Shown: in pieces, positions 50,607-59,631 of the stretch
Numbering within the stretch: position 1 is the stretch's first letter
Layout: every line of letters starts with the position of its first letter
Assembly (NCBI GenBank): GCA_016712715.1
Contig: JADJQM010000002.1
Coordinates: 806,001 to 870,000, forward strand
DNA: 64,000 nucleotides
Reading direction: 5' to 3'
Source: Rhodospirillaceae bacterium
GTDB lineage: Bacteria; Pseudomonadota; Alphaproteobacteria; Dongiales; Dongiaceae
Made by a program: the position numbers and the translations under genes
The notes under the pieces: generated by a model
Database searches by the model: none
What the model was told of the DNA's origin: nothing
Seen by the model: the letters and a program-made list of their open reading frames with translations, nothing else

Positions 50607-52619
50607 ATGCGCCTTAATAACCCTATTTTTGATAAGGAAATACTGATGCCCGATGGCGCGGTGCTCGTCACGAGAACCGATTCCGCCGGGCGGATTACTT
50701 TCGTCAACCAGGCCTTCCTCGACATCAGCGGCTTTTCCGAAGAGGAACTGATGGGTCAGCCGCACAACATCGTGCGCCACCCGCACATGCCGCCGGCAGC
50801 CTTCGCCGATCTTTGGGCGACAATCAAATCTGGCCATGCCTGGGAGGCGCCGGTGAAGAACCGGACCAAGGCGGGCGAGTATTATTGGGTCCGGGCCAAC
50901 GTCACGCCGGTCGTTGAAAATGGTGCCGTGACCGGCTTCATCTCTGTGCGCAGCAAACCAGGCCGTGACGAGGTGGCAGCGGCGGCGCAGATCTACGAAG
51001 CGATCCGCACCGGGCGCCAAGGTGGAGTGGAGCTCGCCGGCGGGCGCATCCAGCGCAACGGATTCATGGCGCGGCTTGCCCAGATCAGGCAGAGCATCGC
51101 CGCACGCTTCGCCGGCACGCTGAGCTTCCTGCTCGTTTGCCTTGGCGCCACCATCTGGCTTGGTCTCGGCGGTTTGGCAGATGCCGTCAGCGCATTGCAG
51201 GCATTGTGGGTGGTGGCGGCTTCCGGTTTTGCCGGCGCCTTCTTGATGTGCCTCTTCCTCTATCGAAGCCTCAAAGGACCAATCGCTAGGCTCGAGCAGC
51301 AGTTGACGGCCATCGCCCGTGGCGAGTTCGGCAAACCGGTACCGGACGATCCGATGGTCGAGTACCGGGGCATCAGCAATGTGGTCCGGGCGATGAAGGC
51401 GCAACTCAGTTTCGCAGCGGAGGAGAAGGCGCAACTCGACCAAACCGCTATTGCCAAGCGTAGCCGCGATCTTCAGGAAATGGCCGACGCGGTCGAAACG
51501 CAGACCACGCAAGCAGTCAGCAATGTGGCCGGCTTTACCCAGAACATGTCGGCCAACGCACGCCAGATGGCCGCCGCCGCCAAGAACGTCAGCGAAAATT
51601 CTCAGGCAGTGTCGGCCGCTGCGACGCAGATGCTGACAACCACGCAGACAGTCAGCTCCGCAACCGAGGAACTGGCTGCATCGATCCAAGAGATTGCCGG
51701 CCAACTCGACCAAACCGTGACGGTCAGTCGCGCGACGATGATGTCGTCGCAATCGACCAAGGACGACATCCAGAACCTGGCGGACGTGGTCGACCGGATA
51801 TCAGCCATCACCGGCGTCATCCGCGACGTGGCCGCGCAAACCAATCTGCTGGCGCTCAATGCCACCATCGAAGCGGCCCGTGCCGGTGATGCCGGCAAGG
51901 GCTTCGCCGTGGTTGCCAACGAAGTCAAAAATCTCGCCGCGCAGACGGCCAACAGCACGGCGGAAATTGAAAAGACCGTCACGGAGATCCGGACCGCCAC
52001 CAACGTATCGGTGGCCTCGGTGACGGCGATCGTCGACAAAATCCGCGAAGTCGATTCCTTTGCCAGCAGCATCGCGGCGGCGGTCGAGGAGCAATCATCG
52101 GCCACCAGTGAAATCGCGCGCAGCGTCGGCCAGGCGGCCGATGCCGCCAAGGAAGTGGCCGAGCGCATCACCCTCGTTGCCGGGCAAGCGGAAGTCACGG
52201 GCACGCAGGCAGCCTCGGTCCACACCCTCGCCAACGATGTCGACAGCAGCATCCAGGATCTGCGCTCGACGGTCGTGCGCGTCGTCCGCCATGTTGATGC
52301 CGCCGTCAACCGGCGCAAATCGCCACGCTTCAACCTGCCGATCGGAATTGAGGTGACGAATGGAGAGGAGCGTTGGGACACCCAGCTGGTGGACATCTCG
52401 CTGGGCGGTGCGCGTCTGGTGTGGCCCTCGGACAAGAAGGCGGCACCGGCGATCACCATCAAGCTGGGCGTCGGTGGACTCAAGCTGCGCTTGGTGGTGA
52501 TGGAGCAAAAAGGCACCATGCTGCGCGGCCAGTTCGATCTTGCGCCAGCCGAGCAACAGGCATTGGCGGGCTTCCTGGCGCGGGCCGACGGGGTCGGGCA
52601 GACTGGAAAAGTCGCCTAG
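50607..52619 (+). CDS. PAS-chemoreceptor-PilZ protein (Aer-like)
   Basis: 670 residues. The N-terminal PAS (about 10-110; ITFVNQAFLDISGFSEEELM, NIVRHPHMPPAAFADLW) is of the Aer type that binds FAD. Two helices (about 170-215) and a HAMP-like stretch lead to the signalling coiled coil with tip IRDVAAQTNLLALNATIEAA. The C-terminal 100 residues are PilZ: NRRKSPRFNL (RxxxR) and VDISLGGARL (DxSxxG), the c-di-GMP-binding motifs. It should be a redox or energy sensor modulated by c-di-GMP, as shown for related Azospirillum receptors. ATG 50607 is preferred over 50595 because GGAG is six bases before it. Confidence 0.93.
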   Translation: MRLNNPIFDKEILMPDGAVLVTRTDSAGRITFVNQAFLDISGFSEEELMGQPHNIVRHPHMPPAAFADLWATIKSGHAWEAPVKNRTKAGEYYWVRANVTPVVENGAVTGFISVRSKPGRDEVAAAAQIYEAIRTGRQGGVELAGGRIQRNGFMARLAQIRQSIAARFAGTLSFLLVCLGATIWLGLGGLADAVSALQALWVVAASGFAGAFLMCLFLYRSLKGPIARLEQQLTAIARGEFGKPVPDDPMVEYRGISNVVRAMKAQLSFAAEEKAQLDQTAIAKRSRDLQEMADAVETQTTQAVSNVAGFTQNMSANARQMAAAAKNVSENSQAVSAAATQMLTTTQTVSSATEELAASIQEIAGQLDQTVTVSRATMMSSQSTKDDIQNLADVVDRISAITGVIRDVAAQTNLLALNATIEAARAGDAGKGFAVVANEVKNLAAQTANSTAEIEKTVTEIRTATNVSVASVTAIVDKIREVDSFASSIAAAVEEQSSATSEIARSVGQAADAAKEVAERITLVAGQAEVTGTQAASVHTLANDVDSSIQDLRSTVVRVVRHVDAAVNRRKSPRFNLPIGIEVTNGEERWDTQLVDISLGGARLVWPSDKKAAPAITIKLGVGGLKLRLVVMEQKGTMLRGQFDLAPAEQQALAGFLARADGVGQTGKVA

Positions 52620-52646
52620 GCCATTGCCACAATGGGCGGGTGATTG

Positions 52647-53165
52647 TCAGGGCTGCCTGACCGCCACCCGGTCGGTGGGGCCGATCTGGCCCAGGATCGT
52701 CTCGAGATCCGCGCGCTTGAACGCGATGCAGCCTTCGGTCGGGCGGTAATCGTCATGGGCGAGATGGATGAAAACGGCGCTGCCCATGCCCCTGACCACC
52801 GGATCGTCATTATGGCCGATGACCAGCACCAGGTCATAAAGATGATCGTCGCGCCACAGTCGCTCATGGCTCGCGGCATAGGGGAGAGCCACGGCGCGGT
52901 TATAGGCGATGTCACCCGGCGCATCGCACCAGCCGTCGTCTTCGTCGATGACGGTGATCGGCAGTTGCGACTTGGGTATCGCGCCTTTGTCCGTGCGCAC
53001 CAGCAGGCGGCGCAAGGGAAACGCGCCGACTGGCGTGCCGCCATCGCCTTCGCGCTTATCGGCGATGATGCCACCGCGGCCAAGCGCGCAGCGAAAGCGT
53101 CGAGTGCCCAACGTCGCCCAGCCCTGCTTCGCATCCGGTGAATCGGCGGTGACGATAAGGTCCAT
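52647..53165 (-). CDS. L,D-transpeptidase (YkuD) family protein
   Basis: 172 residues. The YkuD catalytic motif is visible as HLAHDDYRPTEGCIAFKRAD, where Cys in TEGCIA is the nucleophile and the His lies upstream. The N-terminal part (RRFRCALGRGGIIADKREGD, GTPVGAFPL) is the usual strand pair. There is no signal peptide and no LysM or SH3 domain, so this is the compact form; location in the periplasm is uncertain. These enzymes form 3-3 crosslinks or attach proteins to peptidoglycan. It follows the MBL-fold gene on the same strand by nine bases, with AAGGGG before its ATG. Confidence 0.9.
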   Translation of the reverse strand: MDLIVTADSPDAKQGWATLGTRRFRCALGRGGIIADKREGDGGTPVGAFPLRRLLVRTDKGAIPKSQLPITVIDEDDGWCDAPGDIAYNRAVALPYAASHERLWRDDHLYDLVLVIGHNDDPVVRGMGSAVFIHLAHDDYRPTEGCIAFKRADLETILGQIGPTDRVAVRQP

Positions 53166-53174
53166 TGCTGCCCC

Positions 53175-54071
53175 TTAAGGTGTCAGGACAAGGCCTTCCT
53201 GCGCGACGATGGTGCCGGGCCGCAGCTTCGCGGCTTCCGCCGCCACCTTGTCCATGAAGGTGTCGTCATGGCTGGGATCGTGGTGGAACAGCACCAGCGT
53301 CTTGACATGTGCTGACTCGGCGAGGCGCACGGCTTCCTGCCAGGTCGAATGGCCCCAGCCTTTGAAGCGCGTGTATTCTTCGTCGGTATAGGTGCTGTCA
53401 TAGACGACGATATCGGCACCTTCGATCAAGGTCAGAATCACCGGATCGAGCGCCTTTGGGTCATGCTCGCAATCGGTGACGTAGCAGATCGACTTGCCTT
53501 CCCAGTCGACCCGATAGCCGGTGGCGCCGTTGGGATGGTTGAGCGGGCAGGTCTGGACCTTGAGGCCCGGATAGGGTTCCAGCGTCTCCCCGGCGATGAA
53601 ATCATGGTACACGGGCTGGGCGGAAAAGATCTCGAGGGGCACCGGGAAGAACGGCTCGGCCATCAGCCCGGCGAGCGATTCCTTCAACGTGCGGTCCGGC
53701 TTCAGATGACCAGCCCAGATGCGGATCTGGCTGCCCGGGACATAAAGGGGCGCAAAGAAGGGCAGGCCGACGACATGATCGATATGAGTATGCGTGAAAA
53801 AGAGATCCGCATCGACCGGGCCTTGGGCGGCGAGCTCGCGTCCCAACTGGCGAATACCGGTGCCGGCGTCGAACACAAGAACGTGGGGGCCAGCGCGCAC
53901 TTCGAGGCAGGAGGTATTGCCACCGTAGCGCACATATTCTGGACCGGAACAGGAAAGGGAGCCACGTACTCCCCAAAAGCGAACGGAGAAACCACCCGAT
54001 TGCGACAAAACACTCAATCCTTTTTCGGCGTCCCCGTCTATTAGACCGCCATCCCTTAAGGCCGGTTTCAC
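53175..54071 (-). CDS. MBL-fold metallo-hydrolase
   Basis: 298 residues. The metallo-beta-lactamase signature HTHIDHVVG (about residue 95) and further metal ligands (CPLNHPNGATGY, YVTDCEHDPK, LFHHDPSHDD) are present. FWGVRGSLSCSGPEYVRYGG at the N-terminus is typical of the cAMP-phosphodiesterase-like/RNase Z-like branch widespread in proteobacteria. The function is probably a phosphodiesterase; the substrate is unknown. It lies upstream of the L,D-transpeptidase, probably in one transcript, and diverges from the MFS gene. Confidence 0.88.
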   Translation of the reverse strand: MKPALRDGGLIDGDAEKGLSVLSQSGGFSVRFWGVRGSLSCSGPEYVRYGGNTSCLEVRAGPHVLVFDAGTGIRQLGRELAAQGPVDADLFFTHTHIDHVVGLPFFAPLYVPGSQIRIWAGHLKPDRTLKESLAGLMAEPFFPVPLEIFSAQPVYHDFIAGETLEPYPGLKVQTCPLNHPNGATGYRVDWEGKSICYVTDCEHDPKALDPVILTLIEGADIVVYDSTYTDEEYTRFKGWGHSTWQEAVRLAESAHVKTLVLFHHDPSHDDTFMDKVAAEAAKLRPGTIVAQEGLVLTP

Positions 54072-54189
54072 CCTGCTACCCGGCGCGCCCGAATGATGGC
54101 ATTGTTTGCGGCGATTGCAAAGTGAGGCGGTAAGCTTTTGCCAAAGTTCAGTTTATGGCCGTTTAGAGCCCGATACCGGAGTATGGTTA

Positions 54190-55383
54190 TTGAACGTTAA
54201 CAGAGAGCAGACCTTTTGGCCGGTGGTCCTGCTCGGGGTCGGGATCAGTGCCTTCGGAGCCTTTCTGCAGTTCAAACTGCCCCCGGTCCTGCCGGCCTTT
54301 CTGAACGACTATCCGCACAGCGCCGATGTCGCTGCCGGTTTCATGTCGGTCTTTGCCGCGGTCGGTCTGCTTGCCTCGGCGCCGATCGGGCGCCTCCTGG
54401 AGCGGCATGCCCTGATGTGGGCACTCCTGGTCGGACTCGGTGTGGCCGGCCTTGGCATCGCGCTTGGCCTTGTCGCGCCGCAATCCGGGTTGCTGATGCT
54501 GGTGGCGCGCGGACTCGAGGGTTTCACCTTCGCCATCTTCGCCCTCATCGGTCCGGTGATCGCGAACTCGGCGGCTTCGCGCCGCGACCTTGGCCTGGTT
54601 ACCGGTTTCATTGCCGCGTGGATCCCCATCGGACAATTGCTGGCTGGCCTGCTCGCCCTGGCGGGCGCCGATTGGCGTGCCTTGTGGCTGATCAATCTTG
54701 CCCTCATGGTGCCGTTGCTCGGGCTGGCTCTGTTCCAGCGTCGCTGGCTGGGACCGATCAAGCGTCCCACGGCTGCCGCCCGCACTATCAAGACCGATCT
54801 TGGCCTTGTGATCGGCGCCGGCATCTTCCTGCTGTGGTCGCTGCAGTTCTTTGCCTTCATGACATGGCTCACCAAATATCTCACCGGCGAGCTGCATCTC
54901 AGCGCCAGGCTGGCGATCACGGCCTATCTGCTGCCGGTGGTGGTCGTGATGCTGTTCAACATCGCCACCGGTTGGCTACTGGCACGAGGCCTGAAACTGC
55001 TGCCGGCGCTGGTGGCGGCATTGCTGCTGCAAGCGGTCGTCTGGTTGTCGGCACCTTGGCTTGACGGCATTCCAGGCATTCTGATGCTGATCGCCTTCGG
55101 GATCGGCGCCGGCGTGGCACCCGCCTGCTTTTTCCATCTGCCGCATCATCTCGGGCAGGCGGGTCCCAAGGCTTATGGCGTGCCGATGACCGGGCGCAAT
55201 TCCGGCGTGTTCCTGGGGCCGATCCTGATGGCCTGGCTGTTCCAGGGCACCCTTGGCTGGGCAGGCGCTGCCTTCGTCGTGGCAGGCATCACGACGCTGG
55301 CGGCAGTGCTGGCCCTGTTCCTTGCGCCACGCCTCAGGCTGCGCGATCACCTCAGGCAGCGCGCTCAGGGAACCAGCTTGTAG
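54190..55383 (+). CDS. MFS transporter
   Basis: About 397 residues with around 12 hydrophobic segments. The opening FWPVVLLGVGISAFGAFLQF and FLNDYPHSADVAAGFMSVFA resemble the CynX/NimT-type branch of the major facilitator superfamily, though the substrate is unknown. GTGRNSG-like PMTGRNSGVFLGPILMAWL is seen near the C-terminus. The start is taken as TTG 54190, with GGAG eight bases upstream; the frame is open to 54106 but the extra residues are not membrane-like. It converges with the response regulator, overlapping it by 19 bases. Confidence 0.88.
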   Translation: MNVNREQTFWPVVLLGVGISAFGAFLQFKLPPVLPAFLNDYPHSADVAAGFMSVFAAVGLLASAPIGRLLERHALMWALLVGLGVAGLGIALGLVAPQSGLLMLVARGLEGFTFAIFALIGPVIANSAASRRDLGLVTGFIAAWIPIGQLLAGLLALAGADWRALWLINLALMVPLLGLALFQRRWLGPIKRPTAAARTIKTDLGLVIGAGIFLLWSLQFFAFMTWLTKYLTGELHLSARLAITAYLLPVVVVMLFNIATGWLLARGLKLLPALVAALLLQAVVWLSAPWLDGIPGILMLIAFGIGAGVAPACFFHLPHHLGQAGPKAYGVPMTGRNSGVFLGPILMAWLFQGTLGWAGAAFVVAGITTLAAVLALFLAPRLRLRDHLRQRAQGTSL

Positions 55384-56060
55384 CCGCCGGCATCGGTGAT
55401 CAGGATCTGCGCCTTGGCCGGATCCTTCTCGATCTTCTGGCGCAGGCGATAGACATGGGTCTCCAGCGTGTGCGTGGTGACGCCGGCATTGTAGCCCCAG
55501 ACCTCGCCCAGCAATGTTTCGCGACCGACCGCGCGCTGCTCGGCGCGGTAGAGATATTTCAGGATCGCGGTCTCTTTCTCGGTAAGGCGGATCTTCTTGT
55601 TGGCCTTCTCGTCGACCAGCATCTTCACATTGGGCTTGAAGACATAGGGACCGATCGGGATCAGCGCGTCCTCGCTATGCTCATGCTGGCGCAGATGGGC
55701 GCGGAGGCGCGCCAGCAATTCACCCAGGCGAAAGGGTTTGGAGATGTAGTCATTGGCGCCCATATCGAGGCCGCGGATGGTATCCGCCTCGCCGGACGAT
55801 GCGGTCACCATGATGATGGGCACGCTGATGCCGGCCTTGCGCAGCGACTGGCATACCTGGCGACCATCGCCATCGGGCAGCCCGACATCGAGCAGGATCG
55901 CATCGGGCTTTTCGCGCTGCGCGACCGTCAAGGCTTCTGCTGCCGTGCCGGCTTCGACGCAGGTGAATTCGCCGTCGACGGCCAATTGTTCGGCCAGGGT
56001 CTTGCGCAGGGCCTCGTCATCGTCGACGAGCAGAATGCGGCGCTGGTGGGTCAAGCTCAT
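55365..56060 (-). CDS. OmpR-family response regulator
   Basis: 231 residues. The receiver domain has the acidic pair LLVDDDEALRKTL, the phosphorylated Asp in ILLDVGLPDGDG and Lys in DYISKPFRLGELL. The C-terminal winged helix shows IRLTEKETAILKYLYRAEQR and TTHTLETHVYRLRQKIEKDP. No histidine kinase gene is adjacent, so it is an orphan here; its partner and targets are unknown. It is not the obvious PhoB partner of the phoR at 60.7 kb. It is transcribed away from ribA, with a 258-base gap between their starts. Confidence 0.94.
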   Translation of the reverse strand: MSLTHQRRILLVDDDEALRKTLAEQLAVDGEFTCVEAGTAAEALTVAQREKPDAILLDVGLPDGDGRQVCQSLRKAGISVPIIMVTASSGEADTIRGLDMGANDYISKPFRLGELLARLRAHLRQHEHSEDALIPIGPYVFKPNVKMLVDEKANKKIRLTEKETAILKYLYRAEQRAVGRETLLGEVWGYNAGVTTHTLETHVYRLRQKIEKDPAKAQILITDAGGYKLVP

Positions 56061-56318
56061 GAGTGAGGCAACTCCCCTAATTCTCTGGTTGAGATAACAT
56101 CGCCCCTGGCGACTGACAAGGGATTCACGAGAATATTACGTAATCTCGCGGGTTTAGCGGCGGGGACAGGATGCCGCGGCAGGGCCTTCCGGCCCTGGGG
56201 TGGGCTTGACCGGATCAATAAATAATCCCCATATGCGCAAGAAGCTATCACGGCCGCGCGGGTTCTTTCCTGCGGCCGCGCCCAGCCACCCAAGCCAGTA
56301 TCGCGACCCGGGATTGCC

Positions 56319-57500
56319 ATGACGCCGATCGATCCGGCCGCCCTCGACCCAAGTGTCTGGACGGCAACCTGCCTTGCCCAAGTTGAACGCGCCGTGGCCG
56401 AACTGCGCCGCGGCGGCGTTGTCGCCTTGCTGGAAGGGGAGAAGGCGGCTCTGGTGCTGGCGGCCGAGACGGTCGAGCAGCCCGCCCTGGCGGCCCTGCT
56501 GACGGCGAGCGCTGCCGGCAAGAAGGGCGAAGTTCGCCTGGTCCTGACGGCCGAACGCGCCCAGGCGCTGCAGAAACGGGGGCTGGGTCCTTTGCCGGCC
56601 AACATCCCCGACCAGGATTACCGCCTGCTGGCGGTGGCCGGCAACCTCGCCGCCGAGGCGGTCCGGCAACTGGCCGACCCGACCGTGCCGGCCTTCGATG
56701 CCCAGGCCCTCGGCGTGACCTTGGTCAGCGATATTTCGCCGGCCTTCTGCCAGGGATCGATTGAGCTCGCCAAGGCGGCGCGCCTGCTGCCGGCGGCCAT
56801 TCTGGTGCTGGTGCCGCGTGCCGGTCTCGATCATTGGGTCGACGCGGCCTTCCGGCTGGAAGCACGGGATCTTGCCCATTGGCGCCGCAATGCCGCCGCC
56901 AATCTGCGCCGGGTCAGTTCGGCGCGCGTGCCGCTGGAGGGTGCCGAAGAGGCGGAGATCATCGCCTTCCGCCCCCATGACGGCGGCAAGGAGCACCTCG
57001 CCATCGTCATCGGCAAGCTGGATACCACCAAGCCCGTGCTGACGCGGCTGCATTCGGAATGCTTCACCGGTGACCTTCTGGGGTCGCTGCGCTGCGATTG
57101 CGGCGAACAGCTGCGCGGCGCCATCTCGGCGATCGCCAATTCGGCACCTGATGGCGGCGGCAACGGCATTCTCCTCTATCTTGCCCAGGAAGGCCGCGGC
57201 ATTGGCCTCGTCAACAAGCTCCGCGCCTATCGCCTCCAGGATGCCGGGGCGGATACGCTGGATGCCAACCTGCAACTGGGTTTCGGCGCCGATGAACGGC
57301 TCTACCAGCCGGCGGCTGAAATGCTGCGGCAGATGGGGGTGGGGGCGGTGCGCCTCCTCACCAATAACCCCGACAAGGTGACGGGCCTCGCGCAATGCGG
57401 CATCAATGTCACCGAACGCGTTCCGCATGTGTTCCCGTCGAACGACCATAACGAACGCTATCTCACCACCAAGGCGATGCGCTTCGGCCATATGTTCTGA
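56319..57500 (+). CDS. ribA: GTP cyclohydrolase II with degenerate N-terminal RibB-like domain
   Basis: 393 residues. The C-terminal GCH II domain is complete: zinc cysteines in HSECFTGDLLGSLRCDCGEQ, the catalytic region LYLAQEGRGIGLVNKLRAY and LLTNNPDKVTGL. It opens GTP to start riboflavin synthesis. The first 190 residues have the layout of DHBP synthase (VERAVAELRRGGVVALLEGE, ALVLAAETV), but the acidic catalytic loop normally reading DDEDRENEGD is missing. Only the cyclohydrolase is therefore expected to be active, and a separate ribB should exist elsewhere. It diverges from the response regulator gene. Confidence 0.92.
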   Translation: MTPIDPAALDPSVWTATCLAQVERAVAELRRGGVVALLEGEKAALVLAAETVEQPALAALLTASAAGKKGEVRLVLTAERAQALQKRGLGPLPANIPDQDYRLLAVAGNLAAEAVRQLADPTVPAFDAQALGVTLVSDISPAFCQGSIELAKAARLLPAAILVLVPRAGLDHWVDAAFRLEARDLAHWRRNAAANLRRVSSARVPLEGAEEAEIIAFRPHDGGKEHLAIVIGKLDTTKPVLTRLHSECFTGDLLGSLRCDCGEQLRGAISAIANSAPDGGGNGILLYLAQEGRGIGLVNKLRAYRLQDAGADTLDANLQLGFGADERLYQPAAEMLRQMGVGAVRLLTNNPDKVTGLAQCGINVTERVPHVFPSNDHNERYLTTKAMRFGHMF

Positions 57501-57588
57501 AGCCGATCGACGGACTGGCACGACCATTGCTTGGTTAACCCTGACGGATCCCGGGTCGGTGCCTGGGATGGGTGCAGGGAAATTGCCG

Positions 57589-58680
57589 GTGGCCGAATAC
57601 CCGAACATCACAGCGACCCCTTCAACGATACCGACCTATAGCCAGAACGGCGCGGTCAGTGGCGGAATCCTGCGACCTGGCGCCATCGACCAGACCGCCT
57701 TCCAGGAGCAGCTCCAAGCCCAATATCGACTGCAGAATCAAGGCAAGGCGCCTGCCGCCCCGACCGGATTGACGCTGGCCGACTATCGACGCCTGGCCGG
57801 GATACCATCGGTCGCAAGCGCCCCGCCACCACCCGCCGCGCAGGCCAACGCCGACGTCGCGAGCGGCCCCCAGATCGGGCCGATTTCGACGCCCACGGCA
57901 CCATCGGGCGACGGCATCCCGACGCTGAGCTTGGCACAATTTGCCGCGCTGACCGGCATAACCCCGCCGGACGCGCCCCCGGCCGTCCCTGCCGAGGCGC
58001 CCCAGATCGCCGAGCTCACGACGGGCAATGCCGTCGGGACCGAAGACGTTGGCGTGCCGCTCGACCTGGCCGACGGCGTCCCGGTACAGGCTCCGGCCGA
58101 AGAAGTGGAGACCACTCCAGACACAACGACGGCAGATTCCGCGGTGACGGATAGCCGCATGGTGCTGCTCGATACCTATCCGGACCGCGATGAACAGCGC
58201 GCTCTTGCCGCCCAGGGCAAAAGCTGGCGAATGAATGAGACGCCCGGCGCGCGTGAACTGTTCCTGGGGCCTGACGGCGAATTCGGCTGGGATGATTTTG
58301 TCGACATCATCAACCCGCTCCAGCATATCCCGGTCGTGGCACAGATCTATCGTGCCGTGACGGGCGACCAGGCCTATGGCCTCTCGGCGTTCATTGGGGC
58401 AGCGCCTTTCGGTCCCTTGTCTCTGGCGGGCGCTGTGGTTGATACCGTCATCCGGAGCCAGACGGGCCACGACGCCGGCACCGACATGGCGGCGAAGATC
58501 CTCGGCATCGACAATCGGACGCCGGAAGAAGCCGATCTGCGCTTGAGCCCGGGCTATGCCGATGGCGCGGAATTGGCGCAGTCCGGCAGCGCGCCGATTC
58601 AGGTTGCGGATGCCAGCATGTCGCCAGCGAACACCGAGTCGGCCTGGACGCGCGATTCCGCCGGTATTGGCCGCGACTGA
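57589..58680 (+). CDS. Pro/Ala-rich unknown protein with hydrophobic C-terminal segment
   Basis: About 363 residues, not recognised. The first 230 are low-complexity Pro/Ala/Thr (PAAPTGLTLADYRRLAGIPS, VASAPPPPAAQANADV) and likely disordered. The C-terminal part has a compact stretch FGWDDFVDIINPLQHIPVVA, QIYRAVTGDQAYGLSAFIGA and FGPLSLAGAVVDTVIRS resembling a Gly-rich membrane hairpin. No signal peptide is obvious. GTG 57589 is used, with AGGGA eight bases before it; ATG 57568 is an alternative. It follows ribA by 88 bases, co-directional. Confidence 0.7.
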   Translation: MAEYPNITATPSTIPTYSQNGAVSGGILRPGAIDQTAFQEQLQAQYRLQNQGKAPAAPTGLTLADYRRLAGIPSVASAPPPPAAQANADVASGPQIGPISTPTAPSGDGIPTLSLAQFAALTGITPPDAPPAVPAEAPQIAELTTGNAVGTEDVGVPLDLADGVPVQAPAEEVETTPDTTTADSAVTDSRMVLLDTYPDRDEQRALAAQGKSWRMNETPGARELFLGPDGEFGWDDFVDIINPLQHIPVVAQIYRAVTGDQAYGLSAFIGAAPFGPLSLAGAVVDTVIRSQTGHDAGTDMAAKILGIDNRTPEEADLRLSPGYADGAELAQSGSAPIQVADASMSPANTESAWTRDSAGIGRD

Positions 58681-58767
58681 AACACCTGCATCTTCAAGCC
58701 CGGCTCTTGCCTGATGGTAGCCGAAAGGCCATGGTCGCCGCGGTGATTCGCATCATAGGTTTCTGGC

Positions 58768-59604
58768 ATGCCGATCGGTTCCTGGCGCAAACTGGCTCTC
58801 GGCCTGCCCACATTGCTAGGCGCGCGGGCGCGCGGCTTCTTCATTCCCTATCGCTATGCGCATCGGGTGCGCCCGCCCGCAGGTTATGAGGTAGCCGGCG
58901 AACTCTTCAGGCGGTCGGCCGCCGATTTCATCGCATCACTGGCACAGCTCGATCGCTATCGCGATGACCTTGCGCGGATCGAGGCGATGGCACCGGCGCC
59001 GGCACCGCGCTGGAATCAGGATTGGTTTGGCACGCTCGATGCCGCCCTGCTCTATGCGATCATCCGCGCGCGTGCGCCGCGGTTGTTGCTGGAGATCGGC
59101 TCGGGTCATTCGACGCGCTTTGCAGCACGGGCGATCGCCGATGGCACCCTGTCGACGCGCCATATCGCCATCGACCCGGCACCACGCGCCGATTGCAGCC
59201 AATTGCCGGTCGATTTGCGCCGCTGTGTGCTGGAAGAGGCAGATTCCGGCATCTTCGCCAACCTCGCGGCAGGCGACATCCTGTTCATCGATTCCAGCCA
59301 TATCCTGATGCCCGGCACCGACGTCGATCAATTGCTCAACAGCGTCCTGCCGCGCCTGCCAAAGGGCGTGCTGGTGCATATTCATGACATCTTCCTGCCG
59401 GACGACTATCCGCGTGATTGGCACTGGCGGAGTTACAACGAGCAGTCGGCGGTGTTGCCGTTGCTCACGGGCGGTGCCTATCGCCCGCTCTTTGCCAGCC
59501 GCTTTGTACAGACGCGGATGCAAAAAGAACTGGCAGCGTCGCTGGTGGCGACGCTGCCATGTCATCAGAACCTGGCGACGTCTCTCTGGCTCGAGAAAGC
59601 CTGA
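58768..59604 (+). CDS. Class I SAM-dependent methyltransferase
   Basis: 278 residues. Motif I is LLLEIGSGHSTRFAARAIAD (about residue 108), with IAIDPAPRADC as motif II and DILFIDSSHILMPGTDVDQL as motif IV, followed by GVLVHIHDIFLPDDYP. This layout is that of the methyltransferase 24 family. The first 90 residues have no clear fold. The substrate is unknown; members often modify sugars or small molecules. It follows the Pro-rich gene by 87 bases and converges on the secreted protein gene. Confidence 0.88.
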   Translation: MPIGSWRKLALGLPTLLGARARGFFIPYRYAHRVRPPAGYEVAGELFRRSAADFIASLAQLDRYRDDLARIEAMAPAPAPRWNQDWFGTLDAALLYAIIRARAPRLLLEIGSGHSTRFAARAIADGTLSTRHIAIDPAPRADCSQLPVDLRRCVLEEADSGIFANLAAGDILFIDSSHILMPGTDVDQLLNSVLPRLPKGVLVHIHDIFLPDDYPRDWHWRSYNEQSAVLPLLTGGAYRPLFASRFVQTRMQKELAASLVATLPCHQNLATSLWLEKA

Positions 59605-59629
59605 GAGGGCGACGCTGAGAGGGCGACGC
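59602..59629. repeat. Tandem 14-base repeat at a convergent gene junction
   Basis: TGAGAGGGCGACGC occurs twice head to tail (59602-59615, 59616-59629). The first copy contains the stop codon of the methyltransferase. A recent slippage duplication is the simplest reading. Confidence 0.8.
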
Positions 59630-59631
59630 TG

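Noticed and set aside
55365..56060. The OmpR-type regulator as PhoB, partner of the phoR in this window.
   Set aside because: It is 5 kb away on the opposite strand with unrelated genes between, and nothing in the sequence ties it to phosphate control.
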